From Echinicola shivajiensis (GTDB taxonomy: Bacteria; Bacteroidota; Bacteroidia; Cytophagales; Cyclobacteriaceae): DNA of 64,000 bases. The notes under the pieces are model-generated. The model made no database searches. It had not been told where the DNA came from and was given only the letters and a program-made list of their open reading frames with translations. The position numbers were made by a program, and so were the translations under genes. This document shows, one piece after another, positions 46,288 through 55,856 of this stretch (the first letter of the stretch is position 1; each line of letters starts with the position of its first letter). Where the stretch lies: the NCBI RefSeq assembly GCF_018642165.1, contig NZ_JAHHZM010000001.1, positions 558,001-622,000 on the forward strand, read 5' to 3'.

Positions 46288-46740
46288 ATGAACATTAGAC
46301 ATATACTCAAAACACGGGAAAATTTCATCAATCTCCTCAACAGTCTAAGCCTCGAGCAAATCAACACCATTCCTGAGGGATTCAACAACAATATTGCATG
46401 GAACTTTGGCCATAGCCTTGTCACTCAGCAAATCTTATGCTATAAGCTTTCTGGATTACCACTACTGATTGATGAAGAACTGGTGGAAAAATTCCGAAAA
46501 GGCACTAAACCTGAAGCTCCACTAACCGAGAAAGAACTCGAACACTTAAAAATAATAGCTCTTTCCTCATTAGAAAGCCTAAAAAATGACCTGGTAATCG
46601 GCTCATTCAAAAGCTATCAGGAATACACCACAAGCTTTGGTGTAACCCTTAAAAACATTACTGAGGCCATCAATTTTGAAGGAATTCATGAGGGCATGCA
46701 CCTAGGTGTAGCCATGGCAATGAGAAGAACATTGAAATAA
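46288..46740 (+). CDS. DinB-like four-helix protein
   Basis: 150 residues. The three-His metal site of the DinB/YfiT superfamily is visible as AWNFGHSLVT and EGIHEGMHLGVAMA. Members include thiol-dependent transferases and enzymes of unknown substrate. Monocistronic and convergent with the DAG-kinase-like gene. Confidence 0.85.
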   Translation: MNIRHILKTRENFINLLNSLSLEQINTIPEGFNNNIAWNFGHSLVTQQILCYKLSGLPLLIDEELVEKFRKGTKPEAPLTEKELEHLKIIALSSLESLKNDLVIGSFKSYQEYTTSFGVTLKNITEAINFEGIHEGMHLGVAMAMRRTLK

Positions 46741-46748
46741 TTCTATCT

Positions 46749-47624
46749 TTATTCTAAGCAATAAAAGTTTATCTTTTCATCAACCGGATAGACTTTTATT
46801 GTTGCTGTTTTGGGCATTACCTCCCCATCAATCTGAAAATCCGCTCCATCGGGGTTGCTAATTTCTACTTTATTTGCGGACCATATTTTTACCATTTCCG
46901 AATCTGCCAGAGTGCCCTTAAATAACTCAACGGATAAACGTAGGATTTCTTCAAATCCCTCAGGATTGAGAACCACAATTTCAAAAAGGCCATCATCCAC
47001 TTTTCCGTTGGGATTGATCAAAGCGCCCGTACCATATTTGCTACCATTCGCAATCACCAACATTTTGGCATCGACCTCTATCACTTCTTCCTCTAACTTG
47101 ATGGTAAAATGATAAGGTTTTAATTCTGTAAACTGAGCAAATGAACTCATAAAATAAGCCATCATTCCCCTTGTGCTCTCATATCTTGACCGCTTCACCA
47201 ATCCTGCATTAAAGCCAAAATCACTTAGATGAACAAAAATCTCATCATTGATCCTCCACAGATCAACAGCCTTGGTCCTGTCCATTAGTATCGCATGACA
47301 TGCATCCGAGATACTATGAATACCAAAACAGGTAGCCAACCCATTTGCCGATCCCAAAGGAACAATTCCAATGGGCAGGTCAGTACCAACGGCAGCTTCT
47401 ACCACTATTTTGACTGTGCCATCACCTCCTCCTACCAAGACTCCATCCCAATTCTCACTGGACAAAATATCTCGAATCCTTTTGGGGTCATCTTCTTTGC
47501 CGGTAGTTTCCCACACTTCTAAATCAATACCATGGAGTTGCTGAAATAGCTGCTCTTTTACTTCCTCTCTATCATCTCCATTACCTGAAATGGGATTTAG
47601 GACAAATAAATACCGTCTTTTCAT
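46749..47624 (-). CDS. Diacylglycerol kinase-family lipid kinase
   Basis: 291 residues. The catalytic domain motif VGGGDGTVKIVVEA and the PLGSANGLATCFGI loop (PLGTxNdfA in the family), with LNPISGNGDDR at the start, place it with DgkB/YegS-type soluble lipid kinases. The C-terminal beta domain (~140-290) ends in DGEVMPKTATIKVYP. The lipid substrate is uncertain. It starts 4 bp after the App1-like gene, so the two form an operon. Confidence 0.9.
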   Translation of the reverse strand: MKRRYLFVLNPISGNGDDREEVKEQLFQQLHGIDLEVWETTGKEDDPKRIRDILSSENWDGVLVGGGDGTVKIVVEAAVGTDLPIGIVPLGSANGLATCFGIHSISDACHAILMDRTKAVDLWRINDEIFVHLSDFGFNAGLVKRSRYESTRGMMAYFMSSFAQFTELKPYHFTIKLEEEVIEVDAKMLVIANGSKYGTGALINPNGKVDDGLFEIVVLNPEGFEEILRLSVELFKGTLADSEMVKIWSANKVEISNPDGADFQIDGEVMPKTATIKVYPVDEKINFYCLE

Positions 47625-47628
47625 CTAT

Positions 47629-48675
47629 TTACGAAGATATATATAGTTTTTCCCTAGCATGCCGCATGGCTTCTTGGGAAGATTTCACAAATACCAATTC
47701 TGGTGCTTGGTCATACTGGCTAATATCATGAATTAACCCTTCGCGACGAAGATGCTCTTCATCGCTTATCTCACGGATATAAACTGATTTGATCCTTCCT
47801 GGATAAGCCTTAATAATTTCTGCGTACAATTCAGGATCATGTTGGCCACTATCACCAATCAAAAAAAACTTCATCCCAGAATATAGGTCAAGCAACATTT
47901 CAATCTTCTCCAGTTTATGTGCGTGATCTCCTCCACCTGAACGCCAGATATTCTTGAGATTAAGATGCAAATCCTGAAGCAATAAGGGACCTGAAGGGAT
48001 ATTTCTATAGGCCAAAAAATCCTTAATTAAATCATATAAATTCCAATCACTACTTGAAACATAAAATACAGGATATTTCCCATGCTGGGTCAGCGCTTTA
48101 TAAAACTCACTGACTCCAGGAAATGGCCTCCGGGTATACGCATTTTTGGAAACAGAAAGCCAAAGCTTTTTCCCTATATCTGTCGCATGGGAAATCAATA
48201 TGGTATCGTCAATATCTGAAATTACTCCTATGGGATGATTTTTTAAATATTGCCGAACCTTGATATAGGAATGCTTCTTTTCCCGTATTAAGCCCTCCTC
48301 TTCCACCAAGCTAAACCCTACCTTATGTTTTTCTATTGAAAAATGATCGGCACATTCAAATTCACAGGCGACAATCCCCTCTTCATCGCTTATTACTTCC
48401 TTTTGCTTTCCCATAAAACTCACCAATACCCTAGCATCCGGCACACTACTTCCAGCATACCTCCTCAAAGCCGCCAATATGTTTTGCAAGCTGTTCTTTT
48501 TGGCAGAAGGCTTACTTTGCTTATAAGCTTCCAAAACCCGGGCTTTAACAAAAATCCTGTCTTCATTCCCAAAGGCATAAAGCGGCTCTATTCTAATTTC
48601 TCCCAATTTACCTAAGGCCTTTTTTACCTTAGAAAAAGTATAACGGAGAGGAAATGTTAGAATTCTTACAACCAT
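47629..48675 (-). CDS. App1-like phosphatase (DUF2183)
   Basis: 348 residues. Haloacid-dehalogenase-type catalytic core: ISDIDDTILISHATD with the DxD(D)T nucleophile, VSSSDWNLYDLIKDFL (motif II) and FLIGDSGQHDPELYAEI (motif IV). Yeast App1 is a phosphatidate phosphatase with the same core. Being 4 bp from a diacylglycerol-kinase-like gene makes a matched pair: one may make phosphatidate, the other remove its phosphate. The N-terminal ~140 residues are beta-rich, with no signal peptide. Confidence 0.85.
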   Translation of the reverse strand: MVVRILTFPLRYTFSKVKKALGKLGEIRIEPLYAFGNEDRIFVKARVLEAYKQSKPSAKKNSLQNILAALRRYAGSSVPDARVLVSFMGKQKEVISDEEGIVACEFECADHFSIEKHKVGFSLVEEEGLIREKKHSYIKVRQYLKNHPIGVISDIDDTILISHATDIGKKLWLSVSKNAYTRRPFPGVSEFYKALTQHGKYPVFYVSSSDWNLYDLIKDFLAYRNIPSGPLLLQDLHLNLKNIWRSGGGDHAHKLEKIEMLLDLYSGMKFFLIGDSGQHDPELYAEIIKAYPGRIKSVYIREISDEEHLRREGLIHDISQYDQAPELVFVKSSQEAMRHAREKLYISS

Positions 48676-48806
48676 TCCTTTTTCATTTAAACCAAAAGAT
48701 AAAAAACAATACAGTATGGGTTAAGCAAAAATCCCCCCAAAATGGTTGGCTTTATAAATTTACCCTTTATTTTTATTCGTAACACCTTATCAATAAAACA
48801 TTTGGA

Positions 48807-50345
48807 TTGAGAAACCAACTAAAAACATATTACTCACCCTTACGAAAAAGTGTGTTCTGGCCTCCCTTCATTCTGATATCCCTGGCAGTCGCTTGTAGTT
48901 GGTTGGCCAGTGATTTCTTTGAAGATTCGATGAATAGCATCAATCAATTTATTCTTGACAACTTCTCATTGCTTTTTTCTTATACAGCCTTTGTCATGGT
49001 CATCACCTGCGGCATGATACTTTGGTCACCATTAGCCAATATCAAAATTGGCGGCAAGTATGCGAAACCAAAATTCAACAGGTTAAGCTGGTTTTCCATT
49101 ATTCTATGTACTACTGTAGCTGTGGGGATATTATTCTGGGGAAGTGCAGAACCCCTCTTCCACTATTTATATCCTCCTGAATTTAAAAATATCCCAAGTA
49201 ACTCAAGTGCCTCTGCCAACTTCTCTATGGGGGCCATATTTTTGCACTGGGGCTTTACCCCCTATGCCATCTACTGCATCCCCGCCTTGGGAATTGCCTT
49301 GGCAGTCTACAATGCTGAACAAAAGTTCAGTCTCAGCAGTCCCCTGGCTCCGATATTAGGAAAAAATAGATTAAACCAGTTCTCCAACTCTATAGATATG
49401 GTATGCTTGTTTGCTTTGGTTGCTGGCATGTCTGCTTCCTTAGGAGCAGGAATTCTGAGCATATCAGGAGGCATCCAAGACCAATGGCCCAATTGGGATA
49501 AAGCTTTTATCAGGCCAGTTGTCACCTTACTCATCATCAGCACTTTTATACTTTCCGCATCATCAGGCATAAACAGAGGAATAAAAAGCCTTAGTCAAAT
49601 CAATTTTTATGTCTTTATCATTTTCTGCCTTTTCATCCTCTCCATTGGACCCAGTCTTAGTATTTTCCATTATGCTGGAGAGGGCACTACCCATTTCCTG
49701 GCCGATTTCATCCCTTTAAGCCTTCAGTTAGGCAATATCAAGCACAGCTCATGGCTTCAATCATGGACAATATTTAATTGGGCAAACTGGATGGCATGGG
49801 CACCTATCACCGCATTGTTTTTAGGGAAGATTGCCTATGGTAGAACGGTAAAGGAATTCATCCTTTTTAATTGGATTTTCCCAGCACTATTTTGCTTGGC
49901 ATGGATGTGCATCTTAGGAGGAAGCACTTTGTTTTATGCAGAAAACACCCCCATTGCATTCAAAAATCTCCTTGAAAACAAAGGACCAGAATCTATCATC
50001 TACCAAGTATTCGCCGACATGGGCAGTCTGGAACTATTGGCTCCTGTATTTACACTAGCCATGTTTATCAGCTATGTTACCGCAGCCGATTCAAATACAG
50101 AGGCCATGGCATCACTAAGTATGAAAAGCTATTCCATAGAAAAGTTCGATTCCGACACTAGCCTAAAGGTCACCTGGGGTACCTTGGTCGGATTATTAGC
50201 ATGGGTAATGATCACCTTTGCTGGCATCGATGGGGTAAAAATGCTTTCTAACTTAGGCGGATTGCCTGCTCTTTTTTTACTAATAGGCATCACCATCAGC
50301 ATGCTTATGCTGATGTGGAAACCAAGCAAATACCTTAAGAAATAA
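48807..50345 (+). CDS. BCCT-family transporter
   Basis: 512 residues, 12 membrane segments. Family motifs: LFWGSAEPLFHY in segment 3, the Trp-rich signature of segment 8 seen as SWTIFNWANWMAWAP, and IAYGRTVKEFI. BCCT proteins take up betaine, choline or carnitine by Na+ or H+ symport or exchange; here an aromatic of the usual FYWAWW is replaced (FNWANW), so the substrate may differ. The start is a TTG at 48807; the next Met would remove part of the first membrane segment. It has only a short C-terminal tail, so osmosensing of the BetP kind is unlikely. Confidence 0.88.
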   Translation: MRNQLKTYYSPLRKSVFWPPFILISLAVACSWLASDFFEDSMNSINQFILDNFSLLFSYTAFVMVITCGMILWSPLANIKIGGKYAKPKFNRLSWFSIILCTTVAVGILFWGSAEPLFHYLYPPEFKNIPSNSSASANFSMGAIFLHWGFTPYAIYCIPALGIALAVYNAEQKFSLSSPLAPILGKNRLNQFSNSIDMVCLFALVAGMSASLGAGILSISGGIQDQWPNWDKAFIRPVVTLLIISTFILSASSGINRGIKSLSQINFYVFIIFCLFILSIGPSLSIFHYAGEGTTHFLADFIPLSLQLGNIKHSSWLQSWTIFNWANWMAWAPITALFLGKIAYGRTVKEFILFNWIFPALFCLAWMCILGGSTLFYAENTPIAFKNLLENKGPESIIYQVFADMGSLELLAPVFTLAMFISYVTAADSNTEAMASLSMKSYSIEKFDSDTSLKVTWGTLVGLLAWVMITFAGIDGVKMLSNLGGLPALFLLIGITISMLMLMWKPSKYLKK

Positions 50346-50352
50346 TCACTTC

Positions 50353-50727
50353 CTAACTGGATTTAGGGTCATATTTGAGTTTACCTGCTGCATACAGGTA
50401 CAACACCTTAGAATAACGCAACATAATGGGTAACAGCAATAAATTTGCCCCAGCCACTGAAACTATATAAACCCAAACATCAGGATCACCAAACACAAAA
50501 TTCAAAATGATCATCACATTGATCACCAAAGCCACTGAAAGGGCATAACTCACATACATGGCTCCATAATAAAAATCAGGTTCTGGCTCCAGCACTGCCC
50601 CGCAATTTGGACAATTATGATTTACTGCTGACAACTTTTTAAAGCTAAATATAGACACTGGGAATATTTTACCTTTTCTACACCTTGGACATTTTCCTTC
50701 CAAAATAGCTGCACCTGCGCTTTTCAT
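50353..50727 (-). CDS. DUF983 membrane protein
   Basis: 124 residues. Two zinc-ribbon-like CxxC pairs at the N-terminal side (KCPRCRKGKIFP and NCPNCGAVL), then the DFYYGAMYVSYALSVAL membrane segment and a second segment near the C-terminus. Family of unknown function, common in Bacteroidota and alphaproteobacteria. Divergent from the DnaE-like gene. Confidence 0.88.
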   Translation of the reverse strand: MKSAGAAILEGKCPRCRKGKIFPVSIFSFKKLSAVNHNCPNCGAVLEPEPDFYYGAMYVSYALSVALVINVMIILNFVFGDPDVWVYIVSVAGANLLLLPIMLRYSKVLYLYAAGKLKYDPKSS

Positions 50728-50837
50728 AACTAATTATTTTTTACCTGCACAAAGATAGTACAAAAGTCGCCAAATAGTACTATCCCTACTTAAAACAGAA
50801 AGCTTCCAAGGGACAATATGTTTTTAAAACAAACAAT

Positions 50838-50872
50838 TATATGTTTACAAAACAAACATATATATTTGTAAA
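50838..50872 (+). promoter_or_regulatory. Palindrome overlapping the -7 box of the DnaE-like gene
   Basis: A 25-bp perfect dyad TATATGTTT-N7-AAACATATA (50838-50862) overlaps the first bases of an exact -7 box TATATTTG (50861-50868). A second dyad TTTACAAA/TTTGTAAA spans 50844-50872. A repressor here would block transcription of the polymerase gene 30 bp downstream. Confidence 0.6.
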
Positions 50873-50898
50873 TAATTGCAGGCAAACCTGATTCAGCC

Positions 50899-53862
50899 AT
50901 GTTTATTAATTGCCATTCCCATTTTAGTTTCAAATATGGCACCATGTCCATAAATCAATTGGTCGACCAAGCAAAGGCCAAAGGTGTCAAAACTATGGCG
51001 CTCACCGACATCAATTGCACAGCAGGCATTTATAATTTCCTCAAGGCTGCAACCCTGGCAGGCATAGAACCTGTAGCAGGCATTGATTTTAGGAATGGCA
51101 TCAAACAACAATATATTGGTCTAGCCAAAAATCACCACGGATTTTATGAAATGAACCTGCACCTTTCTGTCCACAAAAGAAAAAAAAATCCCTTTCCAGA
51201 CAGAGCTCCCCAATGGCAAAATACAGCCATCATCTATCCATTCCCCTGTACTTTAGAAAACCTAAGCAAAAATGAATACCTAGGTATTCACCCTGCCCAA
51301 ATCAAAAAGGCACTCCGGTCTCCCTGGGCCAAGCATAAGGACAGATGGATACTCCTTCAGCCCGTATCTTTTTATTCCCAATGTTCCTTTAATATTCACA
51401 GACTATTGCGTTGCATAGAACTCAATATCTTACTTAGCAAACTTCCTCTGGAAGAGCAAGGGCATATTTCTGATCAGTTTTACAGCATAGGAGATCTTGC
51501 CGATCGATGTGATGAACAGTATTGGCTGCTCCAAAACACCCAAAAACTATTACAGTCCTGCCACTTTCATCAAGATTACCAAGCCGTAAAAAACAAACAA
51601 GGTATTTTCGGAAATAAAGAAAAGGACTTCCAAATCTTAAGGAAAGAAAGCTATAAAGGAGCAAAACTTCGCTATGGGCAAACCCTTAGCCCAAACCAGG
51701 TCGAACGGATTGAAAAAGAACTGGACATCATCAAAAAAAAGGAATTTGTTTCCTATTTCCTGATCAATTATGACATTGTCTCCTATGCCCGTAAACGTGG
51801 GTTTTATTATGTGGGCAGAGGGAGTGGTGCTAACAGCATCGTGGCCTATTGCCTGTTTATCACCGACGTGGATCCCATTGAGCTGGACCTATATTTTGAG
51901 CGGTTTATCAACTTGTACAGGACCTCTCCTCCAGATTTTGACATTGACTTTTCCTGGAAGGATCGAGACGAAATCATTCAATATATTTTCAATAAACACA
52001 ATACAGAAAAGCATGAATACGTAAGCCTATTAGCCACACATAACACCTTTCAGGTCAATTCAGCCATTCGGGAATTGGGAAAAGTTTTCGGATTACCCAA
52101 AACAGATATAGAAGCTTTGATCAATTTTATTGCTAAACCAGGCAACTACTTCCCTGACCGTATTGGTCAATTGGTCTTAAAATACAGCCAGTTAATCCAC
52201 GGTATGCCCAATCATTTGAGCATTCATGCTGGAGGAATCCTTATCTCTCAACACCCCATCCATTATTACACCGCTACAGACCTCCCTCCAAAGGGCTTTC
52301 CAACCACCCATTTTGACATGCATATTGCAGAGGAAATAGGCTTTGCCAAATTTGACATCCTTAGCCAGAGGGGACTGGGACATATCAGGGACAGTTTAGA
52401 CATCATCCAAGAAAACCAAGGCATCAAAGTAGACATCCATCAAGTGGCCACCTTCAAACAGGACAAAAAGATCAAAGCCCTTCTGAGAAAAGGACATACC
52501 ATAGGGGCCTTTTATGTAGAATCACCGGCCATGCGTATGCTCCTGACCAAACTAAAGGTAGATGAATATCTCGGACTGGTCGCTGCCAGTTCGATCATTA
52601 GACCTGGTGTGGCCCGCTCTGGAATGATGAGAGAATACATCCTGAGACATCGAAGCCCAAACTTGAGAAAATCCCGTGCCCATCCCATACTCTATGACCT
52701 CATGCCAGAAACCTATGGCATCATGGTATACCAAGAAGATGTCATCAAAGTAGCCCATCATTTTGCAGGACTATCTTTTGATGAAGCTGATGTGCTCAGA
52801 AGAGGAATGAGCGGGAAATTCAGATCAAAAGAGGAGTTCCAGCGGGTAAAAGATAGCTTTTTCAAGAAATCACTTGAAAAGGGACGCGATCGAACCATTA
52901 CTGAAGAGGTATGGCACCAAGTAGAAAGCTTTGCAGGTTATTCCTTTGCCAAAGGACATTCTGCCTCCTTTGCCGTGGAAAGCTACCAAAGCCTTTACCT
53001 GAAAGCCCATTTCCCTAAGGAATTTATGGTCGGTGTTATCAATAACTTTGGAGGATTCTATAAAACCGAATTTTATATCCGTGAACTAATGGCAACTGGT
53101 GCAGATGTACAACTCCCTCATGTCAATGAAAGCGATCAACTCACCTGTATCAAAGGTAATACTGTCTTTTTAGGCTTTATCCACTTGAAGTACCTTCAAA
53201 AAGAAGTCAGCCGCCACATCTTGGAAAACCGAAAACAGGAAGGATATTTTACCGATCTAAAGGACTTCATTACCAGAGTTCCTATCAGCCTTGAACAGTT
53301 GCTCATTTTAATCCGTATTGGTGCATTTCGATTCATAGCCAAAACCAAACAAGCACTTCTTTGGGAAGCTCATTTTTTATTCAACAAGCAAAAAAACAGA
53401 ACGCCGCACCAGCACTTATTTAGACAGGTAGGATTTAAAGATATAAAAGTCCCAACATTAGAAGCCAATGATACCAGACAGGACATCCTCGATCAATTGG
53501 AAATCCTTGAGTTCCCTTTGGAAGACCCTTTCTTTCTGCTCAAAGATGATCATACTCTTGGCATCAAGGCCAAGGACATAGCATACTATTCTGGAAAGCA
53601 CATACAGGTACTTGGCTATTTGGTCGCCATAAAATACACCCGGACAATAAAAGGCGAAGTCATGAACTTTGGAACATTCCTAGACAGGGACGGGGACTGG
53701 ATAGATACGGTTCACTTCCCCCCAGTTGTAAAAAAACACCCCCTAGCTGGCAAGGGAATTTACCTCCTTGAAGGCAAGGTCACTGAGGAATTCGATTTTC
53801 ACACTCTTGAAATCAGTTCATGTAGGAGACTGCCCTATTGGAATGCTACCGAAGAAAAATAA
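50899..53862 (+). CDS. Non-replicative-type DNA polymerase III alpha subunit (DnaE2/ImuC-like)
   Basis: 987 residues, much shorter than the ~1150 of replicative DnaE. N-terminal PHP domain begins NCHSHFSFKYGTMSINQL; the LTDINCTAG segment has Ile where PHP exonucleases have His. The polymerase Asp residues are intact in TSPPDFDIDF and FAKFDILSQRGLGH, as are YYVGRGSGANSIVAYC and the FSFAKGHSASFA-type motif (GYSFAKGHSASFAVESYQ). C-terminal OB fold ~905-975. Such enzymes take part in damage-tolerant synthesis, usually with ImuA/ImuB partners, absent here. The operator-like palindrome suggests induction. Confidence 0.88.
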   Translation: MFINCHSHFSFKYGTMSINQLVDQAKAKGVKTMALTDINCTAGIYNFLKAATLAGIEPVAGIDFRNGIKQQYIGLAKNHHGFYEMNLHLSVHKRKKNPFPDRAPQWQNTAIIYPFPCTLENLSKNEYLGIHPAQIKKALRSPWAKHKDRWILLQPVSFYSQCSFNIHRLLRCIELNILLSKLPLEEQGHISDQFYSIGDLADRCDEQYWLLQNTQKLLQSCHFHQDYQAVKNKQGIFGNKEKDFQILRKESYKGAKLRYGQTLSPNQVERIEKELDIIKKKEFVSYFLINYDIVSYARKRGFYYVGRGSGANSIVAYCLFITDVDPIELDLYFERFINLYRTSPPDFDIDFSWKDRDEIIQYIFNKHNTEKHEYVSLLATHNTFQVNSAIRELGKVFGLPKTDIEALINFIAKPGNYFPDRIGQLVLKYSQLIHGMPNHLSIHAGGILISQHPIHYYTATDLPPKGFPTTHFDMHIAEEIGFAKFDILSQRGLGHIRDSLDIIQENQGIKVDIHQVATFKQDKKIKALLRKGHTIGAFYVESPAMRMLLTKLKVDEYLGLVAASSIIRPGVARSGMMREYILRHRSPNLRKSRAHPILYDLMPETYGIMVYQEDVIKVAHHFAGLSFDEADVLRRGMSGKFRSKEEFQRVKDSFFKKSLEKGRDRTITEEVWHQVESFAGYSFAKGHSASFAVESYQSLYLKAHFPKEFMVGVINNFGGFYKTEFYIRELMATGADVQLPHVNESDQLTCIKGNTVFLGFIHLKYLQKEVSRHILENRKQEGYFTDLKDFITRVPISLEQLLILIRIGAFRFIAKTKQALLWEAHFLFNKQKNRTPHQHLFRQVGFKDIKVPTLEANDTRQDILDQLEILEFPLEDPFFLLKDDHTLGIKAKDIAYYSGKHIQVLGYLVAIKYTRTIKGEVMNFGTFLDRDGDWIDTVHFPPVVKKHPLAGKGIYLLEGKVTEEFDFHTLEISSCRRLPYWNATEEK

Positions 53863-53882
53863 AGGAGATGTTTTACACCTCC

Positions 53883-55019
53883 CTATTCACTTACTTTTAA
53901 TGCTTCTTGATTAGTCACTGGATTGGCATACATGGCCAAAAAGTTCTTGACAGCCACACCATCATTTTGATCTACTCCCTTCTTGAACCGCTCTTCAAAA
54001 GCCTCCTTTTCCTCTAGAGTATACTCATCTTTAAATTGGTCACAATTATGCAGAAGATCATGGGCGATATAATTGGTAGGCCATAATTTGAAATTAGAAA
54101 TAATTTTTTGGTCTATCACATTACACAAAGCTTGGAACTGCTTATTGGCTGACTCTACCTCTGTCATGATTTGATCGATCTCTTCATCCAAAGGATTGCC
54201 TACATGGATATGAATGCGCTTCTTTTGCCCTATGATACCATTTAGTACAGTGACAAAATCCTCATTCTTTTCTTTCACATAAACTTCTGCCCTGGACTTC
54301 GCCATCAATTCAGGCATTTTCAGCAGATCAGTAGGATCATATTCATATGAAATAGACACTGGCACAATATGGAGCTTTTTAAAATAACTCATTTCCGGTT
54401 CTTCTCCCCGGGCCATTGAAATCATCTTCAGCACTCCTTTATGGGTAGCATCATTACCGTCCTTGGTCCTTCCTTCTCGCTGAGCAATCCACACTGAACG
54501 GTTTTCATGCATTAATAACTCCTGAATATACAGGGACATCAGCTTAGAACTTTCCAACAATTCCCTGGCAGGCAGACCTCGCTGTACAATAAAGTTTCTA
54601 GTAAGTCTAGAAAGGGTCATTAAAAAAGGCTTCTTCACCAAATTATCACCAATAGCAGATGAAGTCATCATCAGACCATTATTGTACAAGGTATAATTCA
54701 ACAATGAAGTATCCAGGATTATGTCCCTGTGATTTGATATAAATAGATAGGCTGTATGCTGGTCTAGCTGTTCAAATCCACTATAGCTAAGTCCTTCAGA
54801 ACTTTTCTTTAGCACCATCTTAATGGCGGGATAAATAAAGTTAATCTGGAAGTCTCGGATTGAATGAGTTCTTCTTAACTGACTTTTCCACTCTTCCTCT
54901 TCCATTTCTGGAAAGGTAAATTCCATGATGGCTTTCATCATAGGGTCATCCACCACACTTATAATAGCCTGGTTGACTTCGGTATCATAATAAGGTCTTA
55001 TATGATCAAATCTCGACAT
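53883..55019 (-). CDS. 1-acyl-glycerol-3-phosphate acyltransferase-like (PlsC family)
   Basis: ~378 residues from the ATG at 55017-55019 (MSRFDHIRPYYDTEVNQAI); 18 further upstream codons look unconserved. The acyltransferase blocks are clear: FISNHRDIILDTSLLN (HX4D as NHRDIxLD) and AQREGRTKDGNDATHKGV. No obvious membrane anchor, longer than E. coli PlsC and with a helical C-terminal region. May acylate a glycerophospholipid or another lipid such as an ornithine lipid. Terminated before the pyrophosphatase gene? No: the hairpin at 55123-55154 separates it from upstream ppa. Confidence 0.88.
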   Translation of the reverse strand: MSRFDHIRPYYDTEVNQAIISVVDDPMMKAIMEFTFPEMEEEEWKSQLRRTHSIRDFQINFIYPAIKMVLKKSSEGLSYSGFEQLDQHTAYLFISNHRDIILDTSLLNYTLYNNGLMMTSSAIGDNLVKKPFLMTLSRLTRNFIVQRGLPARELLESSKLMSLYIQELLMHENRSVWIAQREGRTKDGNDATHKGVLKMISMARGEEPEMSYFKKLHIVPVSISYEYDPTDLLKMPELMAKSRAEVYVKEKNEDFVTVLNGIIGQKKRIHIHVGNPLDEEIDQIMTEVESANKQFQALCNVIDQKIISNFKLWPTNYIAHDLLHNCDQFKDEYTLEEKEAFEERFKKGVDQNDGVAVKNFLAMYANPVTNQEALKVSE

Positions 55020-55122
55020 AAACGCTTTCTTTGCAAATCGCAAATTACAAAAAAAATAGCGTTGATATGCCATTTGGCCACGCTAAGTTTAGTTTACCAC
55101 TGATTCCCTAAAGGATAGGCAT

Positions 55123-55154
55123 AAAAAAAGGCTGTCTTGCGACAGCCTTTTTTT
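55123..55154 (-). terminator. Intrinsic terminator after ppa
   Basis: The perfect stem AAAAAAAGGCTGTC / GACAGCCTTTTTTT with a TTGC loop ends the ppa transcript on the minus strand. Confidence 0.92.
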
Positions 55155-55716
55155 ATTTTTTATTTCTAAAATTCTTATCGTAAAGATCAATGCTCTCTTG
55201 AATAATCCTCATCGCATCCTCCTTACCCAGAAAGTCTTCCACTTTTACTTCCTTGTTTTCCAACTTCTTATAATCTTCGAAGAAACGGTGCGTTTCTTTC
55301 ATCAAATATGGAGGAAGCTCATCAATATCGTTGATGTAATTTACAGACTGGTCATCTGCTGCTACAGCGATGATTTTATCATCAGCTTCACCACCATCTA
55401 CCATTCTCATCACCCCTATCACCTTAGCCTTAACCAAAGTCATGGATGGAATATCGATCTGAGAAATGATCAAGATATCCAATGGATCATGATCCTCACA
55501 AAAAGTCTGTGGAATAAAGCCATAGTTGGCAGGATAATGAACTGCTGAAAACAAAACCCTATCCAGCATCAACATACCCGTCTTTTTTTCCAATTCGTAC
55601 TTTCCTTTACTTCCTTTAGGGATTTCAATGACGCCCATTACGTATTCCGGAGCTTCATCTCCTATTTGAACATCATGCCATGGATTAATCATATTAAAAA
55701 CATTTTTTACATTCAT
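55153..55716 (-). CDS. ppa: Inorganic pyrophosphatase, soluble family I
   Basis: Hydrolyses pyrophosphate to drive biosynthetic reactions. ~187 residues from the ATG at 55714-55716 (MNVKNVFNMINPWHDVQIGD). The open frame extends 43 codons upstream with residues unlike the family, so the shorter start is chosen. The family core is GSKGKYELEKKTG, VHYPANYGFIPQTFCEDHDP and LDILII, followed by the metal-binding ADDKIIAVAADD. Divergent from the SIMPL gene. Confidence 0.95.
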   Translation of the reverse strand: MNVKNVFNMINPWHDVQIGDEAPEYVMGVIEIPKGSKGKYELEKKTGMLMLDRVLFSAVHYPANYGFIPQTFCEDHDPLDILIISQIDIPSMTLVKAKVIGVMRMVDGGEADDKIIAVAADDQSVNYINDIDELPPYLMKETHRFFEDYKKLENKEVKVEDFLGKEDAMRIIQESIDLYDKNFRNKK

Positions 55717-55856
55717 AATGACTGAAACGGCCGGCAAATTACTGCCATTTGGCTTGTTAACAAAGTAAAAAAATGAATTTGATGCTTTTTTTTCAGCCTT
55801 GCTGTTATAATGGCCTATGTTTTGCCGTTTAGTTGGAGTAACCATTTTTAAATATC

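Noticed and set aside
55717-55845. 43-codon N-terminal extension of ppa
   Set aside because: Residues do not match the family, whose members start at MNVKNVFNMINPWHD-like sequence; probably leader DNA.
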